A stretch of 64,000 bases of DNA. Origin: Nepenthes gracilis (taxonomy: Eukaryota > Streptophyta > Magnoliopsida > Caryophyllales > Nepenthaceae). The notes beneath the pieces are model-generated. The model saw only the letters and a program-made list of their open reading frames with translations. It was not told the origin of the DNA and made no database searches. The number at the start of each line of letters is the position of its first letter. The stretch's first letter is position 1. This document shows, piece after piece, positions 22,913 to 34,985 of the stretch. The stretch is taken from NCBI GenBank assembly GCA_033239525.1, contig BSYO01000038.1, positions 11,969,041-12,033,040 of the forward strand. The letters are read 5' to 3'. The position numbers were made by a program, and so were the translations under genes.

Positions 22913-23381
22913 TGTTATCTTTTCGGGGCTCCTCAACGGTTCGCCGGTAGCAGTTCCCAGCTACACGGGGGAATGGTTCTATTAGGATGTTAATTTGGTT
23001 CTATACACGTATACTGTTCTATTAATTTGTTCCGATAAATTTGTATTCTTAAGTTGTTAGGCTGTTATTGCTGTTGGCTATTGATTCCATGGGCCACGTA
23101 TGGGTTGTTATTAGGTTGTTAAGCCACGTATGCTTTGTTATTAGGTTGTTAATTTTGTATATATATAGCCCATCCTATGTTGGGCACGAGGATATAGAGA
23201 AAGCATTTCATTTCCTCTCTCTCTCTCTCTCTCATTTTCTTTGCCCCTTTCCTATTTTCCCTGCTTTTTCCTTCTTTTCCCTACTTTCCCTGCTACCCTT
23301 CTCTGCCAAAACTCTCCTCTCCTCATTCCTCTCACTTTCTCGCTGGCGATGGAGCTCAATACGGCCATGAAGCACATATCA
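22913..23381 (+). repeat. 3' LTR of the non-autonomous gypsy element (469 bp)
   Basis: Starts TGTTATC and ends ATCA, with the same TATATATATA and CT-rich tract as the 5' LTR. Differences are scattered substitutions and a longer CT run (23216-23232). Confidence 0.9.
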
Positions 23382-23386
23382 TGCTC
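23382..23386. repeat. Target-site duplication TGCTC (right)
   Basis: Exact match to 17853-17857, closing the 5524-bp element. Confidence 0.92.
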
Positions 23387-25079
23387 TATATCTATGAAAC
23401 ATGTAGTCCCCCAAATCCCGTAAATACATGTAAGTTCTGCCATGCAAAACTTTGAGCGCTTGATCACATTGTAAGTTTCAAAAGCTTCAATACTTAAAAT
23501 GACTAAAAATTTGGAATAGCGTCCTTGAATCACAACAAGAATCAGTCATGCAGATTTGATCAACCTCTCTCCCCTCCATGCCCTCCAGGTCAACTGTTTC
23601 AATCCCAGTCTCGAGGCTTTCAACCTATGTGAATTAATCCTCCAAAGAAATCATAAAACTCAGTAAGACTATCAACTAAATCACAAGGGCACTTAGGATA
23701 GCCAAGAATGATCATGATCAATGACATACAAATAACTAATGCCATACTATAGTTGAAAACATTGCTTCCTTCCCTAATTAATTATCAGTGTGAATCAATT
23801 CAACGATTTCCACAATAAAGTTTGAGTAGTTCTCAAAAAAAGCTGCTGGGTATGCCATCGTGCCTTCTTGCATCATTTTGGCCATCAAAGTTGCTGGTTG
23901 TCACACTTGGCATAAGCAAATGGGTTGAGTGAGTGATTGGCTAAAGTAGAACTCAGGATAGCTTGCTCGAGAGGCTTTCTACACGGCTTGATATGGCTGC
24001 ACAAGGGGTTTACATCATGATGAATGACAGGGAGGTCAGCAATTAGGCTGCATGATGATGATGAGCGCAGGATATTACTGGCTGATTTGTGCATGAACAG
24101 AAATTGCAAAGAAATGTTCAAGATAGCTGTCGGACAATTGTGTTTGCATGAGAGTTGGTTATTAGAACAGTTGGAAGAGCTGGACGAGCGTGCTTACCTG
24201 TGTTTTCTTACTATAAACAGATCAAGAAGAAATGTCACTCAAGAAATAATGTCAATCTGAATGATGGCATGTGTACCCATGAATGATGTATGTTGACATA
24301 ATGTGATCGTGTATAACAGCTGATAGATCTGCTGTTGATGTTAGTGGTGGCCCATGACTGAGCAGTGGTCAAGTTCATGCAAACTAAAAGGGATGAATAC
24401 AATTGAGGCAAGTTTTAGAATGATCATTTCTTCAACTCTAGACACAAAATACAAACCTCAAAGTTTGTAGTGCAAGTTATCATTGACAAATCAATCCAAT
24501 CAGCGACCCCATTGTGATCTGCATCAAATTTGTGACTAGTTGAAGTCATTTAACAGCAACTTGATATGCAAATATAACCTCATATTAACTGTGTTCCTAC
24601 TTCCCAGGTTCTCAAGCGGAGCATAAAGGTACGGGAAGCAAGTAATTTAGTGTTTTCATCATTAGGACACTCTCTTTTTCTCTCAGCCAAACAAGAGAAG
24701 GCCCTGACCAAAACTACCAAATGGCATAACTAGTGGCAGCAAAGAGGCCTGCAATTCACAATGAGATGTTGCATCATGCCAAATTAATAGCAGATAAGGA
24801 CTCTATCACACCCCCCCCTGCGAGCTACAACAAGCCTTAAGTCCTAGCCAGTATGTGAGGCCAATTCTATGAATCTACTTCCCTTAAGGAATGCTAAATT
24901 GCCATCACAATATGAGAGAAATCTAGGGATGTAAGCTCTGTTGACATGGCCTGCAAGTTATCTTATGAAATTGCAGTTCTTTTCCCACTTTTCCCATTTA
25001 TTCCTACCCTCAAGGGAGCAAATATTGCCTTTCAGAAGTTTCTAAGTAAATTAAATTAAAGAATTAGCCTTTAACAACA
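23387..25079. other. Intergenic sequence, no gene recognised
   Basis: Moderate GC, no readable family. A 78-codon frame at 24024-24260 looks protein-like (acidic, LLADLCMNRN and LEQLEELDER words) but stands alone and is not claimed. There is a short poly-C run at 24810-24818. Confidence 0.4.
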
Positions 25080-25500
25080 ACATAACTTTATGCCCTATTA
25101 ACTACAATAGGCTACATAAGTTGGTATTTGCTATTCAACTCGATTTCATGCAATATTCTTTACAAGTACAAATAATTTTAAATCGCTTTTTATCATATCC
25201 TTCTAAATTTTTCTAAGTCTACATATTCAATTCCTTCGACAATAACTAACTCACATTATTTTACTGGTTGTCCTATATTTTAAGTGACTGAACCACTTCA
25301 AATGCCCTTCTCTCATTTTATCTTCCATAGGTGCAATTTTATAATATTTCCGGATGTCCGTATTTCTTATTTTATCTTTTAGCATGAATCAACTAATCCA
25401 TCTTAATATTCTCATCCCTGTAATACTTTATTTTATGCATGCTGTTTGATTGTCAATATTTTGATCCATAAAACATAGTGAGCGTAATTGGTCTAACATC
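25080..25500 (-). mobile_element. RTE-type LINE relic (C-terminus of reverse transcriptase ORF)
   Basis: Read on the - strand and allowing frameshifts, it gives MFYGSK, then RILRWI, DKIRNTDIR, APMEDKMREG and HLKWFSHLK. This is the order of the conserved C-terminal segment of plant RTE-clade LINE polyproteins (LYGSECW, RMLRWM, DKIRNE, APIEDKMRE, LRWFGHV). Stops and shifts are frequent, so it is dead. The rest of the element was not found. Confidence 0.72.
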
Positions 25501-25917
25501 CTGATTGCCCAACACTTGGTTTAGAAAGGGCATTTAAGGTTATTTAAATTATTTTAACAAGAAAAATAAACAACCTAACAAATAATTCCAATCTCCTCGT
25601 CGTTTACACTACTGACAAAGACATGAAGAACAGTAGCTTATCAAAGCTCTTTTTATTGTGAACATGCAACACAAAGCATATGCAAGTAAAATATTTTAAA
25701 AAAATTTGCAGGCAATTTCCATGTTTTATACCAAAATACGTCACATTCCCGTCTCAAAATTTAAAGTAAAAACATATCATAATTAGATTTTAATCAAAAC
25801 CCATAAATAAGATATTTTATCAATTAACTTAATTCCAATCCAAACACAAGAAAGTAATTCTTTAATAAATACTATCAAATAGTTCTATAATAAATATGAT
25901 AAAACCGAGAATATAAA
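25501..25917. other. AT-rich spacer, nothing recognised
   Basis: Lies between the LINE relic and the probable solo LTR. No repeat boundary or open frame was seen. Confidence 0.4.
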
Positions 25918-27595
25918 AGTCACACCCCAAAAGTAGTCCCGAAAACTCAGCAGAAACACTTAAAATCTGAAAGTAATGATAAGCATTTCATAATCCAATA
26001 ACAAAATATGTTACTTATAACCAAACGAAAAACAATAGCTCAAAGCCAAATATACAAACCGTCTAAAATCTAAATATAACCAACTGGTAATCAAACATCA
26101 TAATATAATTAAACATCCTAAGAACTATTCCTTAATATATAGCATTGCTGGTGTCAGAAAATTTCTGCAAATACACCCAAGCCCACTAATTAGAAAAGGT
26201 TTCGAAAATATTTTTTAAGCGTGAGTCTAATACTCAACAAAACATATACATATATACATGATAAATGAATGTGTGAATAAAATAGATAAAAGGAAAGAAG
26301 AATTATAAATTACATATGAATATTCAGATATACAATTTTCAACAAACATATTTTAAACCATAATTTTATACAAATTGTTCAATATATATGAATATTCAAG
26401 ACATGTGGAACATACGAAAAATATAGGAAAGCCAAAAACATGTAAATGTATATCTAAAAATATTTTTAAAAAATCGAAGGATCGTATCGAAAGAATGAGA
26501 AAATCTAAGAACTAAAAATTGGTGACTTATACACCTACTAATTGAATGACAACTTTGAAGATCAACCTACACATATTCCTAGTGGCTTTAAGCCCATACA
26601 CAACTATTCAAAACCTATAGCAAGCCATTTACAATACCTAATAAATGGGATCATGCACTACTTTCTTTCTCCATCCGTAGAAAATAGATGCATTCCTCAA
26701 ATCCATATAATATACTAAAATATGTTTGAATATAATCTACTTATAATACAATGGCTCTTATTTTATTAAACGGAGAACTCTACATTACATATTACATATT
26801 TGAAACTTTTTCAAATCAATGGAAAAGTATAGTCTCTGTTGTCATTTCAAGAAGTAGAGTTCTTGTCAAATATTAAAATGAAAATTATATATAAGATCAA
26901 ATACTCAAGATTTTATAATTTTCTTTATAATATCTCACATATGAACATAGACCTTCAAAAATATTCAAATATTCAGTAAAAATAAGTAAAATTTCTAAAT
27001 ATTTAATAAAAATAAATATGCAAACAACAATATTTCAAGAAGAGATAAAACGGGTGAAATACATTTACATTTAAACAAAAACCAAAAAAAAAAAAAATGA
27101 AAGATTTCAACAATAAGCCGAAGAATGGTCTTATATATACCGGAATTATACCAAATATTTGTCAAATCTAATACAAAAAAACTTCAAAATCATTTTCATT
27201 TACCTTTTGTCTTTTTTTTTTCCTTTTCTTCCTCTCTCTTTTCCCATGAAAATGATTGAAATCAGGTGAAAAATGTTTAAATATCCAAAACAGTGCACAA
27301 GTACATATTAGGTGCACATCAGGTGTCATGCCTAGACACATGTATGCACGAGCACTACTTGTGTGCATATCAAGTGCAACTTATTCTATCCAAGTCACAC
27401 ACAAGTGCTCCTCAAATGTGGAGTTTCTACCTCAAACATGCAAATGCACTATACATGCACCTCTGATGTGCTAAACCTACTTCTTCAAATTTTTATTTTT
27501 TTTAAAAATTTTCATTATACAATTATTTCCCATATTTTCTTCAATGCATAACATTTATGGTGTCATAAGCATAAATAGAAAAATCGGATGTTACA
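25918..27595 (-). mobile_element. Probable solo LTR of a gypsy element (about 1.68 kb)
   Basis: Read on the - strand it starts TGTAACATCCGATTTTT at 27595 and ends GGGGTGTGACT at 25918, the kind of ends (TGTAACA.CCC...GGGTGTGACA) seen in some plant gypsy LTRs. No coding sequence lies inside. The terminal A is mutated, and the flanks give no clean 5-bp duplication, so boundaries are approximate. Confidence 0.5.
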
Positions 27596-27623
27596 AAATA
27601 TACCAGCAAAACTAAGTTATTCT

Positions 27624-27905
27624 TCTCATTTTCTGTCTTTAGGTTTTATTGTGATTAGTGTCATACCAAGAACTAGCGTGCAACAAAATTGTAGCAATGG
27701 AAATATTGGGCACAACATGAAGATGACTTTACCCGAGCAAGGCTATGGATTATTATCATCAAAATCTCATTTTCTGTCTTTAGGTTTTATTGTGATTAGT
27801 GTCATACCAAGAACTAGCGTGCAACAAAATTGTAGCAATGGAAATATTGGGCACAACATGAAGATGACTTTACCCGAGCAAGGCTATGGATTATTATCAT
27901 CAAAA
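27624..27905. repeat. Perfect or near-perfect 141-bp tandem duplication, 3' of the ABITRAM homologue
   Basis: TCTCATTTTCTGTCTTTAGG at 27624 recurs at 27765, and both units read identically to ATCATCAAAATCT. The pair ends about 45 bp beyond the ABITRAM stop codon, so it should fall in its 3' UTR. 141 bases is 47 codons, which makes a misleading + strand ORF with a 47-residue repeat. Confidence 0.95.
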
Positions 27906-27950
27906 TCTTATTTGATCTCATTGTTTCACCATGTCAGTAACGTTTCTCAA

Positions 27951-30900
27951 TTAGCTAAGCATTCTCAGCTTCTTATACTCTTCAAACTCCAATAGTGATT
28001 CCTTGATCTTAAGCCAATCCGCTGGTTTTGGCATAATGATAGCAATGTAACCCTCTCTATCTGCCTGCAAAACAAGTCAAAAGAGGCTGATAAAATCAAA
28101 CTAACAATGAGACCAAGCCAAAGATGGTCCTGTTATGCTGATTCCCAGGTGTAAAATAGAATAAATAGAAGGATTTGGGTTCAGCCATCGTCCAGCCAGC
28201 TGCCAGTTCACTAATGATTCAATCAATTTAATAGAAAATTTACAAATTTGCTGTTTCATTGGTGATGTGATGGGAATATTTTAGGTAACATCATGCCCTT
28301 TGAACCTGCTTGTCCTTAATTTCTTCAGTTGGGCTAAAAGGATTCCTTTTAAAAACATCTTTTGGCTTCTAAAGCAGCTAATATGAGTTTGAGAGTGCTT
28401 TTTTTCCCACTAAGACTACAATTTTTGCAGCTTCTCCGAGAAACTAAAACGGCAAAAAATTAATACTTTTTAATAATTAAAATCAACATTTTTTACTACT
28501 CTACAACACTTCCGAAAAAACCACCACTAATGCAGAACAAAGAAAAGCTCAAACTGGGGATGAATCAGGATCACTCATCACTAACTGAATTAGAAAGAAA
28601 CTAAGTTTCCTTACCAAAAACAAAGAAAGTCGGGTAGAGGATACCTTCCTTTCAAGGAAATGGGATTCGTGTTCTTAACCTAAGGATTCTGAAAAAAAGA
28701 CAACAAGACTTGTATCCTGAAAAAAACAAGCTCGCTCTTCTGACCCAACAGCTTTTGTGTGCTATTCCTTCCGCTCTGGTTCAGGGCTAGCTTTAATGGG
28801 AAAAAGCATTTTATTTTCTTTACTAGTTTTATTGGAGTTTTCACCAATCAATAATGGGTGGATTATTTTTTTATGGCACACAACCGAAACGACTCCCATT
28901 TCTTTCTAAGTTTTTGTTTCCTTAAATTTGCCTAAAATAATCACTAAATAGATACAAATAGATTTTACCATCAGTAATTTTTTTTCATTGAAGCTCATCT
29001 TATATTATAAAAGAATATTATCAATGCTTCTTCATTTCAGAGTGTTGGACTCTTTATGAAGTCATTCAGTCTAATGTTGTAAGTTGCAACCACAAATACA
29101 AGTTCAAGACCTTTGGAATGCTGAAGACCCACCCTCTATTTTCATTTTCCAGATGAGTAAATTCTATCAAATATCAGCAATGAATGCAAGACTGGCAATG
29201 GAAATCTATAATAGCAAATGCTTTCAAATACAAACAAGCCCAGTAATGGAAAATCGACAGGGAGGAAGAGACACAGAAAGGGAATAAAAAAAGTGTGATA
29301 GCAAGCGGTATTTCGCCATCTCATGTATGGAAAATAACAGTAATGAATAGATGATATAGCTATCGAAAACCGAAGATCAAGCATAAATATCAATCTCACC
29401 GATGTATTAAGCAATCCTGGACTCTTGATTAATCTATCGTTGACTTCCAGCAAAGATCCCTTAATGCAACATCTGTTTGAAGACAGTCAGCCCCTTAAAC
29501 ATTGGAAGGGAGAGGATCCAGAAGAAGGCAATAAACAAAGCAGTAGATGAAAAGGAAATGGCCAGTTACAAGAGATTCACCCCACAATGGGGGAAATCAA
29601 GAGACATTTGGTGGCTATCCACTTGCTCATGCCATTATGCTCATTCAATCCCACCAACCTCCCTCCCATCTTACCTATCATATGAGAGAGAGAGATTTTA
29701 CCTGACGATGTAGGAAGTCTCCCCACTGTACACTTTGCATAAAGCAGTATTTGACTCAAAGTGCTGTGCGTTCTGCCAATGTACATCCATTTCAAGGTAC
29801 ATGTGTTCAATGAGTAAAAAAGCTAATCGGTGATATGCACTAGGCCTAGATTAAGTAATAGAAACAGCAGAAAATATTAATTTCTAGTCATTCTGTCATT
29901 AGGAAGGTGTCAAATTTTTATCTTCAAATAGTCCCATGGTAAGAAATAAAATAAAAGTTTGCTTATTGAACAATAATGAACAAAAGTAATTGTCTGCTCA
30001 TGATAGTCTGCGCTTATCCTAAAATCCTGGACAGTATTTTGTGTAAGATGATCCCAAACTGATAGTATGGGCTCTTTAAACCTTACCCATTTTAGTTTCA
30101 GAGAACTCTGCTCATCATAGGCTTCAAGCAGTCCTGATGGAGTGAAATTCACAAGTGAATATGTAGGGGAAGAAGATCCTGTTACATTTTGACTCGCTAG
30201 TAGAAATAAACCTCCATTGCCAGCTGCTCATCTCTTTGAAGCATTACCAGCTTCATTTACAAATTTACCAAACTCAGGACACATTTTGTCCCGTCCAACT
30301 GTGTGCGTGTATTGGTAGCGTATTTAAGCAGGCTTATTGGATGTAAGCAAAAGGAATATGTTGGAATTCAGTCAAAACACGCACACCTGGCATAGCGAAA
30401 CAAGCTAAACCCCCTGGTCAAACGTTAACCACTAAACTCGAGCGCACAATGAGCACAATAATGCACAATGATTTTTAACGTGAAAAACCTTTCTCAACTA
30501 AAAAAAAATCACGAAACAAATTTCGAACAAATCCATTATAAAATAGTATCAATTATGAACCCTCTTAACAAACCTATCGACCAACAAGAGAAAACACACT
30601 AATAAATAAGAGTAACCAAATGGTAATACGTTCTAAAAAATAATACTAAAACAACGTACTCGACGTTGAGGAAAAACGAGACTCAAATCGGATCTCAACT
30701 GGTTGTCGAACATCTTCCTCTTCACTCTTTTTCTCTTATCTCTCTCTGTGCGATATTCCTTATGTAGAAAATGATTTTGAATCCACTAAAGTCACGTCAA
30801 ATGCAACTTTATATCAAAAATGACACATAAACACTGATCAAACACATATTAGGTGTGACCTTTTTGGACAAATGGCACACATGAACTCCCCTCAGGCACA

Positions 30901-33900
30901 TTAGGAGCGGCCTTTCTAGACAAACCACACATATGCGTCCCTCATATACCCATCATGCACCACTTCTCTAGGAAAACGGCGCACTTGTTTTCTTGAGGCA
31001 CTCATCATGCTCCACTCAGTTGACCTTAAACCCACCATCAGCCGACCCTCGCACAAATATCACACAGCCCTACAACATCATTTGTCGCTCAGACAATACT
31101 CAACCGCCCCTTGGCCAACCTTGCATGAGTATCGTGCAACCATTGATGACATCTTATCCCGAGCCTACCATGCATGAACATTGCACATCCTCCTGATGAC
31201 TATCCATTTATTGTGGCACCCACAAAGAAATGATCCAAAATCTAACAAATATTTCCTTACGACCTTACGAGGACTTGTTGCCTTCACCAATGACCATCAT
31301 CTTTTGCCCTTCGACAGCTTCTCCTCTACGGAGATTCCAACATTAGCCTCTACAAGCTTAAACAACACTTTCTCCCACTCCACCAAATTAGGGGTATTCT
31401 CACTTCCCTTTGGCTTCTTCCCCGTGGAAGAATCGCTCCTTCCTGTGCTCCTCAACCTCCTCTTCCCATCACCTTGACTAATACCTTCACTAGTCACCTT
31501 AGCATTGCCCTTAACAACCGAAACCTCCATCAAGTACCAATTTGAATGCCTACTTTCTCCTGCCACAACCGAGACGCTTTAGTAAATTTCCATTGGCCTT
31601 TTCCGAACGCCGTGCAAAAGTCCTCCTCGTCAATCGTCCCAGTTGAAATCACATTCAACCGTATATTTAAGGCATGCCTCACGGTCTTCAACACATGTTT
31701 TGACCCATTACTTGTCCGCAAGCTAACGTCTCTAATGCAAACAACCATCGAAGAGCTATTATTATCCATTTTCAATACCCTGTAATCCCTGAACATATAA
31801 GAGATGAAAAGGCACTTTATTGATGTCACAAGGAATGAGGAACCACTATCCATCACCCAAATCGTCTCTTAGCTCGTAAAGCTTTGTATCTTTCCCACGT
31901 GAACGACTAGAAGGTCTCTACAGGTAGTGATAAAGACTTGATCATTTTTGTCATGATCCCTCCTCTCTTGACGCTTGCCATCCTCCTCTTGCTTCCTCTT
32001 GAAGTAACCCCGCTTTTATGTGACCATTCTTACCACAATAGAAGTACTCAATATCTTGAAACTTAAACAGACTGTCACTCTTCTTCAACTTGCCACCTCG
32101 ATCCATCAATCTCCCATACCCCCGACCACTAGTAGATACCATAAAACTCTGCTCCCACAAAATCTCACCACTTCCCTTCTACGTAGATTCATTCATAGGT
32201 AGAGAAGTAATTACCTCATCAAGGCTAAGTGTATCATTTCCAAATAATAACGTTGTGATAATATAATTGTACTAGGCTAGCAAAGAAGCCAATAACACTA
32301 ATGCCTTGTCTTCCTTCCTGATCTTCTCATCAAGTGCCGATATATGTGTTAAAATCTGGTTATATTTATCCAAGTGCTTCTCGAAATTTCTCTCTTTCGA
32401 CAATCAAAGGCCATAGATCTTATTTATATACAATCTTATTGTCAAGGATTTAGACTTTACTAGCTTTCAAACATTATCTATACCTCTACTAGATTCGACA
32501 AATTTATGATTTCTTAAAGAATATTATCTACGAGATATAACTTGATCATGCTATTAGCAAAATCTCTAACATCTTGTCACTCCTCATCGTTCTTCTCCAA
32601 CTTGCCCTCCTTACTCCGAAGTACTTTTACCATATCATTCCGGGTCAAAATATTTCTCATTCTTTCTTACCAAAGTATGAAACTATTTTGCCTACTAAAT
32701 TGCTTAATGTAGAATGGCAAGATCCTCAACGTCGATAACATCAAATTATAATTTTTGTAATCCCAAAAAACCTACTTTCTGATACCACTTATTGGGATTC
32801 AGTCAAAACATGCACACCTGATGCCACGGAATAAACCCGAATATACTTCTAACGTCAACTACCAAATTCATGAGCATAAAGAACATAACAATATATCGGG
32901 AAACCATCTCAAGTAAAGGAAAAAAACCATAAGATAAATTTTGAATAAATCCACCATAAAATAGAATTAGTTATGAAAATAACTCTCTTTGAAATTTCTT
33001 CATCACAACCTAAGTGAAAAATAGTTGAATACCTACACACAACACACTTAACAACTTACAAGAGAAAATATATCGGGAAATAATATGAACAAAACAGTAA
33101 CACGTCATAGAAAATAACATTAGAATAACGTATCCAACCTTGACGAAAAACAAAACTCAAATTGGACCTCAACCAACTGCCAAATCTCTTTCTCTTCTCC
33201 CTTTTTCTCTTCTATCTTTGTGCGGCACTCCTTATGTGAGAAATGATTTCGAATATCCTAAAATCACGTCAGTCACAACTTTATATTAGAAACAGCACAC
33301 GAGCGCCAATCAAGCACGACCTCCCCGCACAAACGGGCACATGAGCTCCCCTCAAGTGCCATATTTTTAAATAAACCATGCATGTGCGTTCTTAGGCACT
33401 CATTATATGCCACTTCTTTAGGCAAATAGCTCACATGCTCTCTTCAAGCGTCCACCATGCGCCACTCAGCTAACCTTCGATCCACCATCGGCCAACTCTT
33501 ACATGAATATCGCACAACCCTTCAACTTCTTTGGTTGCTCGAATTACCCTCAGTTGATCTCACACAAGTATCATATAACCCTTACTTGACACATTCACTC
33601 AAGCTTATTATTTGCGAAAATCGCATGTCGTCCCAATGAACATCCTTTTGTTGTGGTACCCATAATAGAGTGACTAAAAATCCAATAAAACTTAATAGAA
33701 TTCCACTTGCTACTGCCTCCATTCTCTTGATGAGGTGTTAATATTTATATATATTTCATACAATGATCAATATAGTTTCATTTATGAAACAAAAAGAATT
33801 TAAAATAAAAGGGCATATGCACGTCAAAAGAGCCAAAAAAGTCACTATTTTGGTAGTGTAGACGAAAAATACAAAATGGTTCAACAAGATACCATTTTCG

Positions 33901-34985
33901 CTGAAACAATATTACTTTTATAACAACTTATTCACTCTGATTATGGAAGAGGAGATAGATGATACCCTCTTGCGCTTTCCGGTGACCTTTAATTCACTTC
34001 GATCAGACTTCCCAACGTTAAAATCCACAGATGTGACTCCTCCTGCTTGAAGAGCAGCATGGGTCGGTGCCAACCCGATGACACATAAGCTTTGATCACG
34101 ATCAACCAAAAAAAAAAACAAAAATCAGCTTAATTTGCTACACAATCAACTATTCATCAAAAGGGAAAAAGGTACCATGTTTAATACTGAATGAACACTT
34201 CGGATCCGGAGAGAATCAATGCTTTCAGTACCAAAAATTTGGACCCAGAAATTAGAAATATACCCATTGGCATGGCGAAAAATATACTGATCGTGTCCTG
34301 GCTTCATGAAATCTGACAAGATGCATTGACAAAAAATGAGATAGAGAAATCAAAACTTCGAAACCAGGAAATATAGAATTAACCGCTGTTTGGCTACTTC
34401 TACCAGATATTTTCGCTGCGCACCAACTACTACGAAATACTACAACAGGGGGAAAGCAGAAAAATAAGGGTCAATGGCAAAATATTTCCAGAACCATAAC
34501 TCGTCATGGCTAACAGATGCACGTAAAATGGGACCCGCTATTTTGATTGTTGGATTATGCACCGGTTGCACACAGCGATCAACAGTTGTAAAAAAAAAAA
34601 AAAAAAACACATATTTTCTCGAATTTCTAATGCAAAAATCAGGTAGGATTTCCTTCTGTACACATTCACATTAACGGAACAATAATTATTTTAGGGTTAT
34701 AAGAAAATAGCTCTACTGCTTTCTAAGGAAATCAGTAGGATGATGACCTGGGGCGAAATAGCGGGTGAAATTTGACTCAACGGCCGAAGGAGGCGTGGCG
34801 GGAAGATCTCTTACATCAGGCATCAACAGTCGTCTTAGCCCTTCTTGCTCTGATTCTTCTACTTCTACCTTTTGCTTTTCTTGTCTTGAGAAACATGTTA
34901 CCAGAACGGAGTGACTGTTGTCGTTGCTGTTATGGTCATGTTTGTTCAGAGAAGTGTTTGCTGCGTCTTCGCAGTCGTCCTTCAT
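27951..34985 (-). CDS. ABITRAM: ABITRAM/Simiate-like protein (222 aa, six exons)
   Basis: Homologue of the nuclear protein Simiate/ABITRAM, an actin-binding transcription modulator in animals with a single-hybrid-motif fold. Its role in plants is not established. Exons on the - strand: 34985-34748, 34312-34264, 34089-33966, 29772-29702, 29472-29400 and 28064-27951, all with GT-AG introns and joining without a break. Segments: an acidic Ser/Asn-rich N-terminus; MPDVRDLPATPPSAVESNF (about 56-74); KPGHDQYIFRHANGLCVIGL; VDFNVGKSDRS; the basic KVTGKRKR; NAQHFESNTALCKV; SLLEVNDRLI; GLLNTSADREGYIAIIMPK; and PADWLKIKESL near the end. The ATG at 34985 was chosen because the frame is closed by a stop 69 bases upstream with no other ATG. 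Intron 3 is 4193 bp because a Copia element sits inside it in the same orientation. No defect was seen in the coding sequence. Confidence 0.92.
30359..31246 (-). repeat. 3' LTR of the Copia element (888 bp)
   Basis: It shares with 32790-33687 the words GGAATTCAGTCAAAACA-like, TTTCTCTTATCTCTCTCTGTG-like and GTGGCACCCA. Differences are numerous, so the insertion is not recent. Confidence 0.85.
31297..31860 (-). pseudogene. Copia protease and GAG-pre-integrase remnant
   Basis: The frame ending at 31530 begins MDSGSSFLVTS, the Copia aspartic-protease signature (DSGSS), then runs through LKTVRHALNIRLNVISTG, equivalent to the conserved VRHVPDL..NLIS block. The frame at 31566-31297 continues with a weak pre-integrase-like stretch and then stops. 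Nothing of the integrase core follows. Confidence 0.75.
31951..32700 (-). pseudogene. Copia gag remnant with zinc knuckle
   Basis: Around 32400-32200 the - strand reads LDKYNQILTHISALDEK and later DTLSLDEVITSL, the UBN2/gag-polypeptide pattern of plant Copia elements. Further on, YFYCGKNGHIKAG (about 32042) is a CCHC knuckle with its last Cys lost. Stops lie between the blocks. Confidence 0.78.
32775..32787 (-). promoter_or_regulatory. Copia primer-binding site (initiator Met tRNA type)
   Basis: On the - strand TGGTATCAGAAAG starts two bases after the 5' LTR end. The first ten bases match the site complementary to the 3' end of initiator Met tRNA (TGGTATCAGAGC). Confidence 0.85.
32790..33687 (-). 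repeat. 5' LTR of the Copia element (898 bp)
   Basis: Its inner end adjoins the primer site, which fixes the element's orientation on the - strand. The terminal TG/CA are both changed to TA. Confidence 0.85.

Larger units (their letters stand above)
17858..23381 (+). mobile_element. Non-autonomous Ty3-gypsy-like LTR retrotransposon, full-length with both LTRs
   Basis: A 5524-bp element: LTRs at 17858-18322 and 22913-23381, a primer-binding-like site after the first LTR, a gag-start ORF, and a 3' internal end with GAGGACAATGTTC and a purine run before the second LTR. The exact TGCTC duplication proves insertion as a unit. Reverse transcriptase, protease, RNase H and integrase are not recognisable. 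About 2.2 kb of the interior (18660-20873) has no known domain. A second LTR-family element has inserted at 20874. The primer site, the LTR layout and the 3' tail resemble the autonomous gypsy element at 40004-45521, which could be the kind of element that mobilised it (inference). Confidence 0.9.
30359..33687 (-). mobile_element. Deleted Ty1-copia element in intron 3 of the ABITRAM homologue
   Basis: 3329 bp on the - strand: 5' LTR 33687-32790, primer site, gag and protease remnants, 3' LTR 31246-30359. LTR ends are TGTTAG...CCAACA (3' LTR) and TATTGG...CCAATA (5' LTR). Integrase, reverse transcriptase and RNase H are absent: the reading goes from the protease/GAG-pre-integrase part straight into the 3' LTR. 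Frames are broken. It could move only with help. No exact target duplication was found (GAATA against AAACT), so the ends may be altered. Confidence 0.88.

Noticed and set aside
27588..27995. 135-codon + strand ORF with a perfect 47-residue repeat, at first sight a repeat protein
   Set aside because: It overlaps the last coding exon and 3' UTR of the - strand ABITRAM homologue. The repeat is simply the 141-bp DNA duplication, whose length is a multiple of three.
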